DNA from: Marinobacter sediminum
GTDB lineage: Bacteria > Pseudomonadota > Gammaproteobacteria > Pseudomonadales > Oleiphilaceae
Assembly: GCF_023657445.1 (NCBI RefSeq)
Contig: NZ_JAGTWY010000001.1
Location: 2,046,001 to 2,110,000 of the forward strand
Reading direction: 5' to 3'
DNA length: 64,000 bases
Shown one piece after another: positions 40,740-49,513 of this stretch. The notes beneath the pieces are model-generated. The model searched no databases and was not told the origin of the DNA. It was given only the letters and a program-made list of their open reading frames with translations. Position 1 is the stretch's first letter; the number at the start of each line of letters is the position of its first letter. The translations under genes were made by a program, and so were the position numbers.

Positions 40740-41602
40740 GCTATCAATCCATCTTTCATCCTGACCTTTTCAAGGATCAGGTCTTTATCGTAACTGGCGG
40801 TGGCTCCGGCATTGGCCGCTGTACCGCTCACGAGCTTGCCGCCCTTGGAGCCCGGGTCGCGCTCGTTGGCCGAAAGTCGGAAAAAGTAGAGAGCGTGAAA
40901 GCCGAGATTATCGAGGATGGCGGCCTCGCCACCGCCCACGTGTGCGACATCCGGGAAGAGGAATCGGTAAAGGCGACCGTAACAGCGATTATCTCCGAAC
41001 ATGGTGGCCTGAACGGCGTCGTCAACAACGCCGGGGGGCAGTTTCCCTCGCCCCTGGCCGGTATTAACCAGAAGGGCTGGGAGACGGTAGTCCGTACCAA
41101 CCTGACCGGCGGCTTCCTGATGGCCCGGGAAGCTTACACCCAGGCGCTATCCAGGACCGGCGGCGCCATCGTCAACATCGTCGCCGATATGTGGGGCGGA
41201 ATGCCCGGCATGGGCCACTCTGGTGCCGCCCGCGCTGGCATGGTGAATTTCACCCAGACCGCTGCAGTGGAATGGGGTGCATCCGGTGTGCGTGTGAATG
41301 CCGTGGCACCCGGCTGGATTGCCTCCAGTGGCATGGATAACTATCCGGAACACATGAAGCAGTGGATTCGCAGCCTGGGCGACAACGTGCCCATCAAGCG
41401 CATGGGCACCGAATCGGAAGTCAGCGCCGCCATCTGCTTTCTGCTCAGCCCCGGCGCAGCGTTTATCAGCGGTGATTGCCTGCGTATCGATGGCGCCGCC
41501 TCCCAGGGTGGGCGCGTGTGGCCTTTCCCGAAAGCGAAGAACAACGAGCCGTTCAACGGGTTTCACCGGGCGACAACACCAAAAGTGCTGAGCGAGGACT
41601 GA
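40736..41602 (+). CDS. atuB: Short-chain dehydrogenase/reductase AtuB
   Basis: This 288-residue SDR has the NAD(P) motif TGGGSGIGR and the NNAGG motif. The usual YxxxK catalytic pair is replaced: the expected position reads [10 protein letters not shown], as in peroxisomal trans-2-enoyl-CoA reductase-like SDRs. It is therefore probably a reductase or dehydrogenase of an acyl-CoA or terpenoid aldehyde intermediate with non-standard catalysis. It is translationally coupled to atuA (ATGA overlap) and 10 nt from atuC. The family is certain; the substrate is inferred from the cluster. Confidence 0.85.
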   Translation: MSYQSIFHPDLFKDQVFIVTGGGSGIGRCTAHELAALGARVALVGRKSEKVESVKAEIIEDGGLATAHVCDIREEESVKATVTAIISEHGGLNGVVNNAGGQFPSPLAGINQKGWETVVRTNLTGGFLMAREAYTQALSRTGGAIVNIVADMWGGMPGMGHSGAARAGMVNFTQTAAVEWGASGVRVNAVAPGWIASSGMDNYPEHMKQWIRSLGDNVPIKRMGTESEVSAAICFLLSPGAAFISGDCLRIDGAASQGGRVWPFPKAKNNEPFNGFHRATTPKVLSED

Positions 41603-41612
41603 GGAAACCACC

Positions 41613-43229
41613 ATGCAAGTACTGGAAACCAGCGTGAATCCCCAGTCTGACGAATTCCGGGCCAACACGGATGCCATGGATGCCCATACCCGAACCTTCC
41701 GGGAGGTGGAGCAAAAGGTTCTGGACCTGGCCGAAGCCGCCCGTGAAAAGTTCATCAAGCGCGGCAAACTGCTCCCAAGGGATCGCATCAACCGCCTGCT
41801 GGACCGGGGCACACCGTTCCTGGAACTCTGTTCACTGGCCGGTTACAAGATGCACGACGACAAGGATGGCAGTCTGGCTGGCGGCAACATCATCGCCGGC
41901 ATCGGCATCGTCAGTGGTATTCGTTGCCTGGTGGTTGCCAGCAACAGCGCCATCAAGGGCGGCACCATTACCCCGGCAGGCCTGGACAAGACCCTGCGCC
42001 TGCAACAGATCGCTGCAGAAAACAAACTGCCGGTGGTGTCACTTTCTGAAAGCGGTGGTGCCAATCTTAACTATGCCACTGACATTTTCGTACAGGGTGC
42101 CCGGGGCTTTGCCAATCAGGCCCGCATGTCCGCAGCCGGTATTCCGCAAGTGACTGTCGTGCACGGTAACGCCACCGCCGGTGGCGCTTATCAGCCAGGC
42201 CTGTCGGATTATGTTATTGCAGTACGTGGCAAAGCCAAGATGTTTCTGGCCGGCCCTCCGCTTTTGAAAGCTGCAACGGGCGAAGTCGCCACCGACGAGG
42301 AACTCGGCGGTGCGGAAATGCACGCGCAGGTTGCCGGGACCGCCGAATACCTGGCAGAAGATGACGCCGATGGTATCCGCCAGGCGCGCAACGTCATGGA
42401 AGCCCTGTCCTGGAACGAACAGCTGCCTCCCCGGTGGAAACTGTCGTGGGAAGAACCGCTTTACCCGGCGGACGAGCTACTGGGCGTTATTCCTTCCGAT
42501 GCCAAAAAGCCCTATGACGTCCGCGAGATCCTGGCACGCATTGCCGACGGCTCGAAGTTCATGGACTTCAAGAATGAATTCGACGATCAAACGGTGTGCG
42601 GCACCATCCGCATCGAAGGGCATTCGGTGGGCATCATCGGCAATAATGGTCCGATTACCCCCGCCGGTTCGGCAAAAGCTGCACAGTTTATCCAGCTCTG
42701 CGACCAGGCCGGCACCCCTCTGCTGTTTTTGCATAACACCACCGGCTTCATGGTGGGCACACACTCCGAACAGAACGGGATCATCAAACACGGGTCAAAA
42801 ATGATTCAGGCCGTGGCCAATTGCCGCGTGCCAAAAGTCGCAATTGTGATCGGCGGTTCCTATGGTGCAGGTAACTATGCCATGTGCGGGCGCGGACTGG
42901 ACCCGCGCTTTATCTTCGCCTGGCCCAACAGCCGAACCGCCGTTATGGGGCCGGCCCAGGCCGGAAAAGTAATGCGCATCGTGGCTGAAGACAAACAGCG
43001 CCGAAGCGGAATCGAGCCTGACCCGAAAACGCTGGATTTTCTGGAACAGGCGACGGCTAAAAAACTGGAAGACGGCTCTACCGCTTTATTCGGCACCGCG
43101 AGATTATGGGATGACGGACTGATTGATCCCCGGGACACCCGGCGTGTTGTGGCGCTGGTGCTGGATGTTTGTCGGGAGGCAGAGGTTCGGCCGTTGCGGG
43201 CTAACACGTTTGGCGTTGCCCGCCTGTGA
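41613..43229 (+). CDS. atuC: Geranyl-CoA carboxylase, carboxyltransferase (beta) subunit AtuC
   Basis: This 538-residue carboxyltransferase has the two crotonase-like halves typical of acyl-CoA carboxylase beta subunits (SESGGANLN; GNATAGGAYQPGLSDY; NNGPITPAGSAKAAQFI; GGSYGAGNYAMCGRGLDPRF). With AtuF it should carboxylate geranyl-CoA at the methyl branch. The same fold acts in methylcrotonyl-CoA carboxylase, but atuA, atuD and atuE next to it favour geranyl-CoA. A GC hairpin holds its stop codon in the loop. Confidence 0.88.
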   Translation: MQVLETSVNPQSDEFRANTDAMDAHTRTFREVEQKVLDLAEAAREKFIKRGKLLPRDRINRLLDRGTPFLELCSLAGYKMHDDKDGSLAGGNIIAGIGIVSGIRCLVVASNSAIKGGTITPAGLDKTLRLQQIAAENKLPVVSLSESGGANLNYATDIFVQGARGFANQARMSAAGIPQVTVVHGNATAGGAYQPGLSDYVIAVRGKAKMFLAGPPLLKAATGEVATDEELGGAEMHAQVAGTAEYLAEDDADGIRQARNVMEALSWNEQLPPRWKLSWEEPLYPADELLGVIPSDAKKPYDVREILARIADGSKFMDFKNEFDDQTVCGTIRIEGHSVGIIGNNGPITPAGSAKAAQFIQLCDQAGTPLLFLHNTTGFMVGTHSEQNGIIKHGSKMIQAVANCRVPKVAIVIGGSYGAGNYAMCGRGLDPRFIFAWPNSRTAVMGPAQAGKVMRIVAEDKQRRSGIEPDPKTLDFLEQATAKKLEDGSTALFGTARLWDDGLIDPRDTRRVVALVLDVCREAEVRPLRANTFGVARL

Positions 43230-43242
43230 GCCGGGCAACGCC
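43212..43242 (+). other. Hairpin with the atuC stop codon in its loop
   Basis: An 11-bp perfect stem (43212-43222 with 43232-43242) has a 9-nt loop that contains the atuC TGA (43227-43229). CCATTTTC follows. It could attenuate or protect the transcript between atuC and atuD, lowering downstream expression or adding stability. Confidence 0.55.
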
Positions 43243-43340
43243 CCATTTTCAGGCATTGGGGGTCCCTCGCCCCTGCCGCCCCAGCTAAAAAACGTGCCCA
43301 AAATAAAAAAGCACGAACTAACAACCAGGAGAACAAGAAC

Positions 43341-44501
43341 GTGAAATTCACAGCCGAACACGAAGCCCTGAGAAAAACCGTTCGCGATTTTGTGGAGAAG
43401 GAAATCAACCCTCACTGCGACGAATGGGAAGAAGCCGGTGAGTTCCCGATTCACGAACTGTTCAAGAAACTCGGCAAACTCGGCATTCTCGGCATCCAGA
43501 AACCGGAAGAATATGGCGGTATGGGCCTTGATTACAGCTACAACCTGGTGGCCGCGGAAGAACTGGGCATGGCTCATTGCGGCGGGGTGCCGCTTGCCAT
43601 CGGCGTACAGACCGACATGTGTACCCCTGCGATTTCACGTTTTGGGTCGGATGAACTAAAGCGGGACTTCCTGGCTCCGGCCATCGCCGGTGACATGGTT
43701 GGCTGTATCGGCGTAAGTGAGGTGGGCGCAGGTTCCGACGTGGCCGGCATGAAAACCACCGCAAAGAAAGACGGCGATGATTACATCATCAACGGCTCCA
43801 AGATGTGGATCACCAACAGCCCGAAAGCAGACTTCATCTGTCTTCTGGCCAATACCAGCGATGACAAGCCCCACAAGAACAAGTCGCTGATTGTCGTGCC
43901 CATGAAATCCCCCGGCATTTCCTTCAGCCCGCACCTGAACAAGCTCGGCATGCGCTCCTCGGAAACCGCCCAGATTTTCTTCGACGATGTCCGCGTTCCC
44001 CAGCGCAACCGCATCGGTGCCGAGGGTACCGGCTTCATGATGCAGATGCTGCAATTCCAGGAGGAACGGCTCTGGGGTGCCGCCAACGTCATCAAGGCAC
44101 TGGAGAACTGCATCAACCAGACCATCGACTATTGCCGCGAGCGCAAGACCTTTGGCCAGCCACTGATCGACAACCAGGTGATTCATTTCCGGCTGGCTGA
44201 ACTGCAAACCGAAGTCGAAGCCCTGCGCGCCCTGACCTATCAGGCCTGCGAGCTTCACATCGAAGGCAAGGACGTCACCAGGCTTGCGTCCATGGCCAAG
44301 CTGAAAGCAGGACGGCTGGGGCGGGAAGTGACGGATAGCTGCCTGCAATACTGGGGCGGCATGGGATACATGTGGGACAACCCGATTTCCCGCGCGCACC
44401 GGGATGTTCGCCTGGTTTCCATCGGTGGCGGGGCCGATGAAATCATGTTGGGGATCATCTGCAAGCTTATGGGGACACTGCCCGGCAAACGGAAAGACTG
44501 A
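43341..44501 (+). CDS. atuD: Citronellyl-CoA dehydrogenase AtuD (acyl-CoA dehydrogenase)
   Basis: This 386-residue FAD enzyme has the three acyl-CoA dehydrogenase domains: helical N-terminus (EHEALRKTVRDFVEKEINPHC), middle (VGCIGVSEVGAGSDVAGMKT; ITNSPKADFI) and C-terminal (CLQYWGGMGYMWDNPISRAHRDVR). It starts at a GTG with AGGAG upstream. Within the atu cluster it most likely oxidizes citronellyl-CoA to geranyl-CoA. A 110-nt gap and a hairpin separate it from atuC; a palindromic element separates it from atuE. Confidence 0.88.
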   Translation: MKFTAEHEALRKTVRDFVEKEINPHCDEWEEAGEFPIHELFKKLGKLGILGIQKPEEYGGMGLDYSYNLVAAEELGMAHCGGVPLAIGVQTDMCTPAISRFGSDELKRDFLAPAIAGDMVGCIGVSEVGAGSDVAGMKTTAKKDGDDYIINGSKMWITNSPKADFICLLANTSDDKPHKNKSLIVVPMKSPGISFSPHLNKLGMRSSETAQIFFDDVRVPQRNRIGAEGTGFMMQMLQFQEERLWGAANVIKALENCINQTIDYCRERKTFGQPLIDNQVIHFRLAELQTEVEALRALTYQACELHIEGKDVTRLASMAKLKAGRLGREVTDSCLQYWGGMGYMWDNPISRAHRDVRLVSIGGGADEIMLGIICKLMGTLPGKRKD

Positions 44502-44524
44502 ACCGTGGTGCAAGACCGGCATCC

Positions 44525-44618
44525 CGGTGTTGCTTTCCAGAACACGCCCTCGAGTACGTCCCTGTAGGGCTCGATTCGGGCCATCCATGGCCCTCAACGG
44601 TCCTGGAAAGCAACACCG
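44525..44618. repeat. Palindromic intergenic element, copy in the atu operon
   Basis: Outer arms of 16 bp (CGGTGTTGCTTTCCAG 44525-44540 with its complement at 44603-44618) enclose a core with AGTACGTCCCTGT and GGGCCATCCATGGCCC. The core matches the element near 56.1 kb, while the arms do not. It lies inside the 154-nt space between atuD and atuE. Confidence 0.7.
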
Positions 44619-44655
44619 AGCTACCGGCCCCAGATATCACTCGTGGAGTCGTTTT

Positions 44656-45477
44656 ATGGAATCTTTACCTCATTGCGAAACACTACTTCTGGAAAAGCAG
44701 GGCCCGACTCTGTTCGTCACCATTAACCGCCCGGACGTCCGGAATGCCATGAGTCTGCAGATGGTAGCGGAGCTGTCGACGGTGTTTTCACAAGTTGAAT
44801 CCGATCTACACATTCGCGCTGTCGTCATTCGCGGTTCCGGTGGGCATTTCTGTGCAGGTGGCGACATCAAAGACATGGCCGGCGCCCGAGGCCAGAAGCC
44901 CGCCGAGGGCGAAGCTGACCCGTTTTACCGACTAAACCGGGCCTTTGGCCAGATGATCCAGCAGGTCAACGAATCCTCCAAAGTCGTCATCGCCGTGACC
45001 GAGGGTGCGGTCATGGGGGGTGGTTTCGGCCTGGTATGCGTTTCTGATGTTGCCCTTGCAGGGCCTACCTCGAAATTTGGCATGCCAGAAACCTCCCTGG
45101 GCGTTATTCCCGCACAGATTGCCCCTTTTGTGGTCGAACGAATCGGGCTCACCCAGGCACGCCGCCTGGCTCTTCTTGGGTTGCGTGTCAACGCAGGCGA
45201 GGCGTGCCGTTTGGGTATTGTTCACCAGGCTGCAGAATCGGAAAACGGGCTGGAAGAAATGCTCACACAGGCACTGAATCGTGTTCGCCAATGCGCACCG
45301 GCCGCCACGGCAGAAACCAAAGCCCTGCTCCACCGGGTGGGTGAGGAATCCATGAGCGGCTTGCTCGACAGCGCCGCAGAGAAATTTTCCGAAGCCATCC
45401 GTGGCAGCGAAGGCGCCGAGGGCACCATGGCATTCATGCAGAAGCGTCCGCCAGCCTGGGCAGGCGATTCTGAATGA
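44656..45477 (+). CDS. atuE: Isohexenylglutaconyl-CoA hydratase AtuE (enoyl-CoA hydratase family)
   Basis: This 273-residue crotonase-fold enzyme has the oxyanion-hole stretches GSGGHFCAGGDIKDMAG and GAVMGGGFGLVCVSDVALAG. I start at 44656 (MESLPHCETLLLEKQG), with GGAG 9 nt upstream; the frame runs further upstream but through the palindromic element. In the atu pathway it hydrates isohexenyl-glutaconyl-CoA, the geranyl-CoA carboxylase product. Family certain, substrate from cluster context. Confidence 0.87.
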   Translation: MESLPHCETLLLEKQGPTLFVTINRPDVRNAMSLQMVAELSTVFSQVESDLHIRAVVIRGSGGHFCAGGDIKDMAGARGQKPAEGEADPFYRLNRAFGQMIQQVNESSKVVIAVTEGAVMGGGFGLVCVSDVALAGPTSKFGMPETSLGVIPAQIAPFVVERIGLTQARRLALLGLRVNAGEACRLGIVHQAAESENGLEEMLTQALNRVRQCAPAATAETKALLHRVGEESMSGLLDSAAEKFSEAIRGSEGAEGTMAFMQKRPPAWAGDSE

Positions 45478-45520
45478 TTGCGGAGCTCGCGGACCTGCAC
45501 CCAAGGAAGAGAACAACAAA

Positions 45521-47491
45521 ATGCTGAGTAAACTGTTGATTGCCAACCGTGGTGAAATCGCGGTTCGGATTATTCGCACCGCCAAGGCCCTTGGATACCG
45601 AACCGTGGCCGTCTACTCCGAGGCAGACGCCCGATCCCTTCACGTCGAACTGGCCGACGAAGCCGTCTGCATTGGTCCGGCGCAGGTTGCTGCTTCCTAC
45701 CTGAACGCGGAAGCCGTTATCGACGCTGCCCGCAAAACCTGCGCTGACTGCATTCATCCGGGTTACGGCTTCCTCTCCGAGAACGCCGGGTTTGCGAACG
45801 CCTGTAAGGAAGCCGGTCTGGTCTTCATCGGGCCGCCTTCCGGAGCCATTGAACTGATGGGCAGCAAGCGCCGCTCCAAGATTGCCATGCAGCAAGCCGG
45901 CGTGCCGGTGGTTCCCGGATATGAAGGTAACAATGCCAGCAATGACGAGCTTATCGCGGCCGCAGCTGACATCGGTTACCCGCTCATGATCAAAGCCTCC
46001 GCCGGTGGCGGTGGCCGCGGCATGCGCCTGGTGAACCATGAGTCAGAACTGACAGACAATATCAAACGGGCCCGCTCCGAAGCCAAACAGGCCTTCGGCG
46101 ACGACGAGCTGATCCTGGAAAAAGCCGTCATCGAACCCCGCCACGTGGAGATTCAGGTGTTCGCAGATCGCCATGGCAATGCGGTGTACCTCGGGGAACG
46201 GGACTGTTCTGTCCAGCGCCGGCATCAAAAAGTAGTCGAGGAGGCCCCTTCCCCGTATGTAACCCCGGAACTTCGCGCAGCCATGGGAGAGGCTGCGGTG
46301 AAGGCGGCCCTGGCTTGCGGCTACGAGGGTGCAGGCACGGTGGAGTTTCTGGTCGACAAGGAGCGCAACTTCTATTTCCTTGAAATGAACACCCGGCTGC
46401 AGGTAGAACATCCGGTCACCGAACTCATTACCGGTCAGGATCTGGTAGCCTGGCAGCTTGCCGTCGCTGAGGGCCGCACCCTGCCCCTGCGGCAGGAAGA
46501 GATTCAACTGAACGGCCACGCGATCGAAGTGCGACTCTACGCCGAAGACCCCGCCAACGGCTTTACACCTCAGACCGGCCCCCTCTATGAATTTAAACCC
46601 GCCGAGAGCGAAGGCCTGCGCTTCGATACCGGTGTACGCTCAGGCGATACCGTCACGCCCCACTATGACCCCATGCTGGCCAAGGTCATCGCCTGGGGTG
46701 AAAATCGCGATGAAGCCCGTCGTCGCCTGATCCGTGCACTGGAAGATACGACTGTGTTCGGGGTCACTACCAACCGGTATTTTCTCAGCCGCATCATCGC
46801 CGATGAAACCTTCGGTGCCGGCGAAGCCACGACCGCGTTCCTGCAACAGGGATTCAGCAACGACCCCTCACTCCAGCCGCAGAAACCCGATATTCGTGAA
46901 CTGGCCCTGGCTGCCTGCGTGCTCGATCATGGCACTTCGGGCCAGACCGCCTGGAGCAATGCACCAGCAACCATGACACCGATGAAGCTTGAAAGCGGCG
47001 ACACCATCGTTGAGCTCCTGGTCAGCCGGACCGGCAAGCGACTGACCTTCACCATGGATGATACCCGGCATGACCTCGTTCTTGAGAGTCAGCAGGATGG
47101 CCTACTGTGCATTATCGACAACGGCGTCCGTCAGCATTGCCAGTATCACCGCGAAGGCGTTTCCCTTTATTTGCAGACGTCTGGCCGATCATGGTCGGTT
47201 CGGGACGTGACCCATCAGCCGGCAGCCGGCGCAGACGCTGCCGGTAGTGGCCGTGTGCAGGCATCCATGGACGGCGGTATCATTGAAGTACTGGTGGAGC
47301 CGGGCCAAAGTGTGCGTCAGGGCGAGGCACTGGTCATACTTGAGGCGATGAAAATGGAGCATCCGGTCAAGGCAGACCGCGATGGCATTATTGGCCAGGT
47401 CTTCGCCAACAAAGGTGATCAGGTGAGACGCAGCCAGTTACTGGTTGAAATTACCGCCGAGCAGCCGGCCGAACAGAAGACACAACCATAA
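45521..47491 (+). CDS. atuF: Geranyl-CoA carboxylase, biotin-containing (alpha) subunit AtuF
   Basis: This 656-residue subunit has a biotin carboxylase half (MLSKLLIANRGEIAVRIIRTA; KASAGGGGRGMRLV; EMNTRLQVEHPVTE) and a C-terminal biotinyl domain with EAMKMEHP, whose Lys carries biotin. It charges CO2 onto biotin for AtuC. I start at 45521 because AAGGAAGAG precedes it and the biotin carboxylase fold begins there. It lies 43 nt after atuE and 18 nt before atuH. Confidence 0.9.
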   Translation: MLSKLLIANRGEIAVRIIRTAKALGYRTVAVYSEADARSLHVELADEAVCIGPAQVAASYLNAEAVIDAARKTCADCIHPGYGFLSENAGFANACKEAGLVFIGPPSGAIELMGSKRRSKIAMQQAGVPVVPGYEGNNASNDELIAAAADIGYPLMIKASAGGGGRGMRLVNHESELTDNIKRARSEAKQAFGDDELILEKAVIEPRHVEIQVFADRHGNAVYLGERDCSVQRRHQKVVEEAPSPYVTPELRAAMGEAAVKAALACGYEGAGTVEFLVDKERNFYFLEMNTRLQVEHPVTELITGQDLVAWQLAVAEGRTLPLRQEEIQLNGHAIEVRLYAEDPANGFTPQTGPLYEFKPAESEGLRFDTGVRSGDTVTPHYDPMLAKVIAWGENRDEARRRLIRALEDTTVFGVTTNRYFLSRIIADETFGAGEATTAFLQQGFSNDPSLQPQKPDIRELALAACVLDHGTSGQTAWSNAPATMTPMKLESGDTIVELLVSRTGKRLTFTMDDTRHDLVLESQQDGLLCIIDNGVRQHCQYHREGVSLYLQTSGRSWSVRDVTHQPAAGADAAGSGRVQASMDGGIIEVLVEPGQSVRQGEALVILEAMKMEHPVKADRDGIIGQVFANKGDQVRRSQLLVEITAEQPAEQKTQP

Positions 47492-47509
47492 CGAACCTGC
47501 GGAAAGAGC

Positions 47510-49339
47510 ATGAGCCAAGACAACATAAACGCCCTCGACATTGCACGCCGTCTTCCTGACGTGCTTCGGCGCCTCCCCTTCATCGCCCGCGGCTTTTACT
47601 ACTACGCGGTAAAAAATGAGAGAAGCGAACTCACCCTTGGCACATTGATTGAACGCAATGCCGAAAAATACGGCAATCGGCCCGCCGTCCTCTTTGAGGA
47701 TCGCAGCATCACCTGGAGCGAACTCAATGCCTGGGCTAACCGCATTGCCCACTTTTTCCGGGACCAGGGACTGGCCAAAGGGGATTCGATTGCTGTCTTT
47801 CTGGAAAACCGCCCGGAACTCCTGGCCGTTGTTGCTGGCGCAGCCAAGCTTGGCGTGGCTTGCGCCATGCTCAATACCTCCCAGAAAGGGAAGGTACTTG
47901 AGCACAGCATAAACCTGGTAGAACCCAAAATGGTGGTGGTGGGTGAGGAACTCACTGAGCCCTTTGACAGCATCAAGGCGGACCTGACCACCAGCCACGC
48001 CAACCCCTTCCTGTTCCTTGCCGACACGAATACCATGAACGCCTTTGGCGATGCTCCTGACGGCTTTCTCAACATGGCCGAGAAGGTAAGCGCGTTCAAC
48101 AGCGACAACCCCATTCTCAGCAACCCACCCATAATGGGTGACACCGCGATCTATCTGTTCACCTCGGGCACAACCGGCCTGCCGAAGGCCGCCCCCGGCT
48201 CACACCGCAAGTTCATCATGGCCTATGGTGGCTTCGGCCTGATGTCTCTCGCTATGGAACCCGAGGACGTTCTTTACTGTACCCTGCCTCTTTACCACGG
48301 CACGGCTCTGCTGGTGTGCTGGGGTTCTGTTCTGGCCGGAGGCTCGGCCATCGCCTTGCGCCGTAAATTCTCCGCCAGCGCCTTCTGGGACGACGTGCGC
48401 CGCTACCATGCCACCACATTCGGCTACGTAGGCGAACTCTGCCGCTACCTTCTAAACCAGCCAGCCAGCGATCAGGACCGCAATCACAGCCTGACCAAAA
48501 TGATCGGCAACGGCCTGCGCCCCTCGATCTGGAAGGAGTTCAAGGAACGTTTCGGTATTGAAACCGTGGCCGAACTCTACGCTTCGAGCGAGGGCAACAT
48601 TGGTTTCAGTAACTTCTTCAATATGGACAACACCGTTGGCTTCTCCACAGCTCCCTATAAACTGGTGAAATTCCACGAAGGCACCCGAGATCCCATCCGT
48701 AATAAAAAAGGCTTTACGGAAGAAGTGCCCAAGGGCGAACCGGGACTGCTGATTGGCGAGATCACGAAAAAGTGGTCATTTGAGGGATACACCCAGAAAG
48801 AGGCCACGGAAAAATCCATCCTCCGCGATGCATTCAAGAAAGGCGACGCCTGGTTCAACACCGGAGATGTCCTGAAAGAAATCGGCTGTTGCCACCTTCA
48901 GTTTGTCGACCGCATGGGCGATACCTTCCGCTGGAAAGGTGAAAATGTATCCACCAACGAAGTGGAAAACATCATTGACGGCTCCGGCATGGTCGAAGAA
49001 GCCATTGTCTATGGCGTGGAGATCCCGAAAACCAACGGTAAGGCGGGGATGGTGACGCTGGTGCCACACAGCAATGGCAGCGAGTTTGACGTCAACAAAC
49101 TGTTCGCCTACCTCAAGGCCAACCTGCCCGCCTACGCTATTCCCGTGTTCGTGCGGATAACCCGCGCCATCGAGAAAACGGGGACCTTCAAATACCGTAA
49201 GGTGGATATCCAGAAAGCGGGTTACTCACTGGACCGGAACAACGAAGAGGTGTTTGCCTGGTTACCAAAAACCGAAGGCTATACGCGGCTGACGCCTGAG
49301 TTGGTTGCCGATATAGATGGTGGAAAGGTCAGCTTTTGA
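47510..49339 (+). CDS. atuH: Long-chain/very-long-chain acyl-CoA synthetase (AtuH-like)
   Basis: This 609-residue adenylate-forming enzyme has the AMP-binding motif YLFTSGTTGLPKAA, ASSEGNIGFSN, and the hinge region FNTGDVLKE and FVDRMGDTFRWKGENVS. Its overall shape is FATP/VLCS-like. In this cluster it should activate citronellate, geranate or other isoprenoid acids with CoA, the entry step. In P. aeruginosa atuH ends the atu operon and atuG, a second SDR, precedes it; here atuG is missing. A palindromic element follows the stop. Confidence 0.8.
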   Translation: MSQDNINALDIARRLPDVLRRLPFIARGFYYYAVKNERSELTLGTLIERNAEKYGNRPAVLFEDRSITWSELNAWANRIAHFFRDQGLAKGDSIAVFLENRPELLAVVAGAAKLGVACAMLNTSQKGKVLEHSINLVEPKMVVVGEELTEPFDSIKADLTTSHANPFLFLADTNTMNAFGDAPDGFLNMAEKVSAFNSDNPILSNPPIMGDTAIYLFTSGTTGLPKAAPGSHRKFIMAYGGFGLMSLAMEPEDVLYCTLPLYHGTALLVCWGSVLAGGSAIALRRKFSASAFWDDVRRYHATTFGYVGELCRYLLNQPASDQDRNHSLTKMIGNGLRPSIWKEFKERFGIETVAELYASSEGNIGFSNFFNMDNTVGFSTAPYKLVKFHEGTRDPIRNKKGFTEEVPKGEPGLLIGEITKKWSFEGYTQKEATEKSILRDAFKKGDAWFNTGDVLKEIGCCHLQFVDRMGDTFRWKGENVSTNEVENIIDGSGMVEEAIVYGVEIPKTNGKAGMVTLVPHSNGSEFDVNKLFAYLKANLPAYAIPVFVRITRAIEKTGTFKYRKVDIQKAGYSLDRNNEEVFAWLPKTEGYTRLTPELVADIDGGKVSF

Positions 49340-49400
49340 TGTTGGCAGGGATGTTTTGGCCCTAGCCTGATAGATCAGTGGGGACTGCACTGGTGGGAAC

Positions 49401-49460
49401 CCCCTCCCATAAACCGCTACAAGCGCACATGGACGTGCTCGTAGCGGTTTTTGGGAAGGC
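49401..49460 (-). repeat. Palindromic intergenic element, shortened copy after atuH
   Basis: AAACCGCTAC (49411-49420) pairs with GTAGCGGTTT (49441-49450), and a wider imperfect stem spans 49401-49460. Read on the minus strand the loop contains GAGCACGTCCATGTGCGC, the same core as the 56.1-kb element. The second, CCATCCATGGC part is missing. It lies between the convergent atuH and quinone oxidoreductase genes, where it may stop transcription. Confidence 0.6.
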
Positions 49461-49513
49461 CTGCCCGACATGGCGTTACCACCAGGTCCAACAGGCTACG
49501 ATCCGGAGCAGAC

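Noticed and set aside
43656..44597. 313-codon frame opposite atuD
   Set aside because: Acyl-CoA dehydrogenase motifs on the plus strand are decisive, and this frame would run through the palindromic element.
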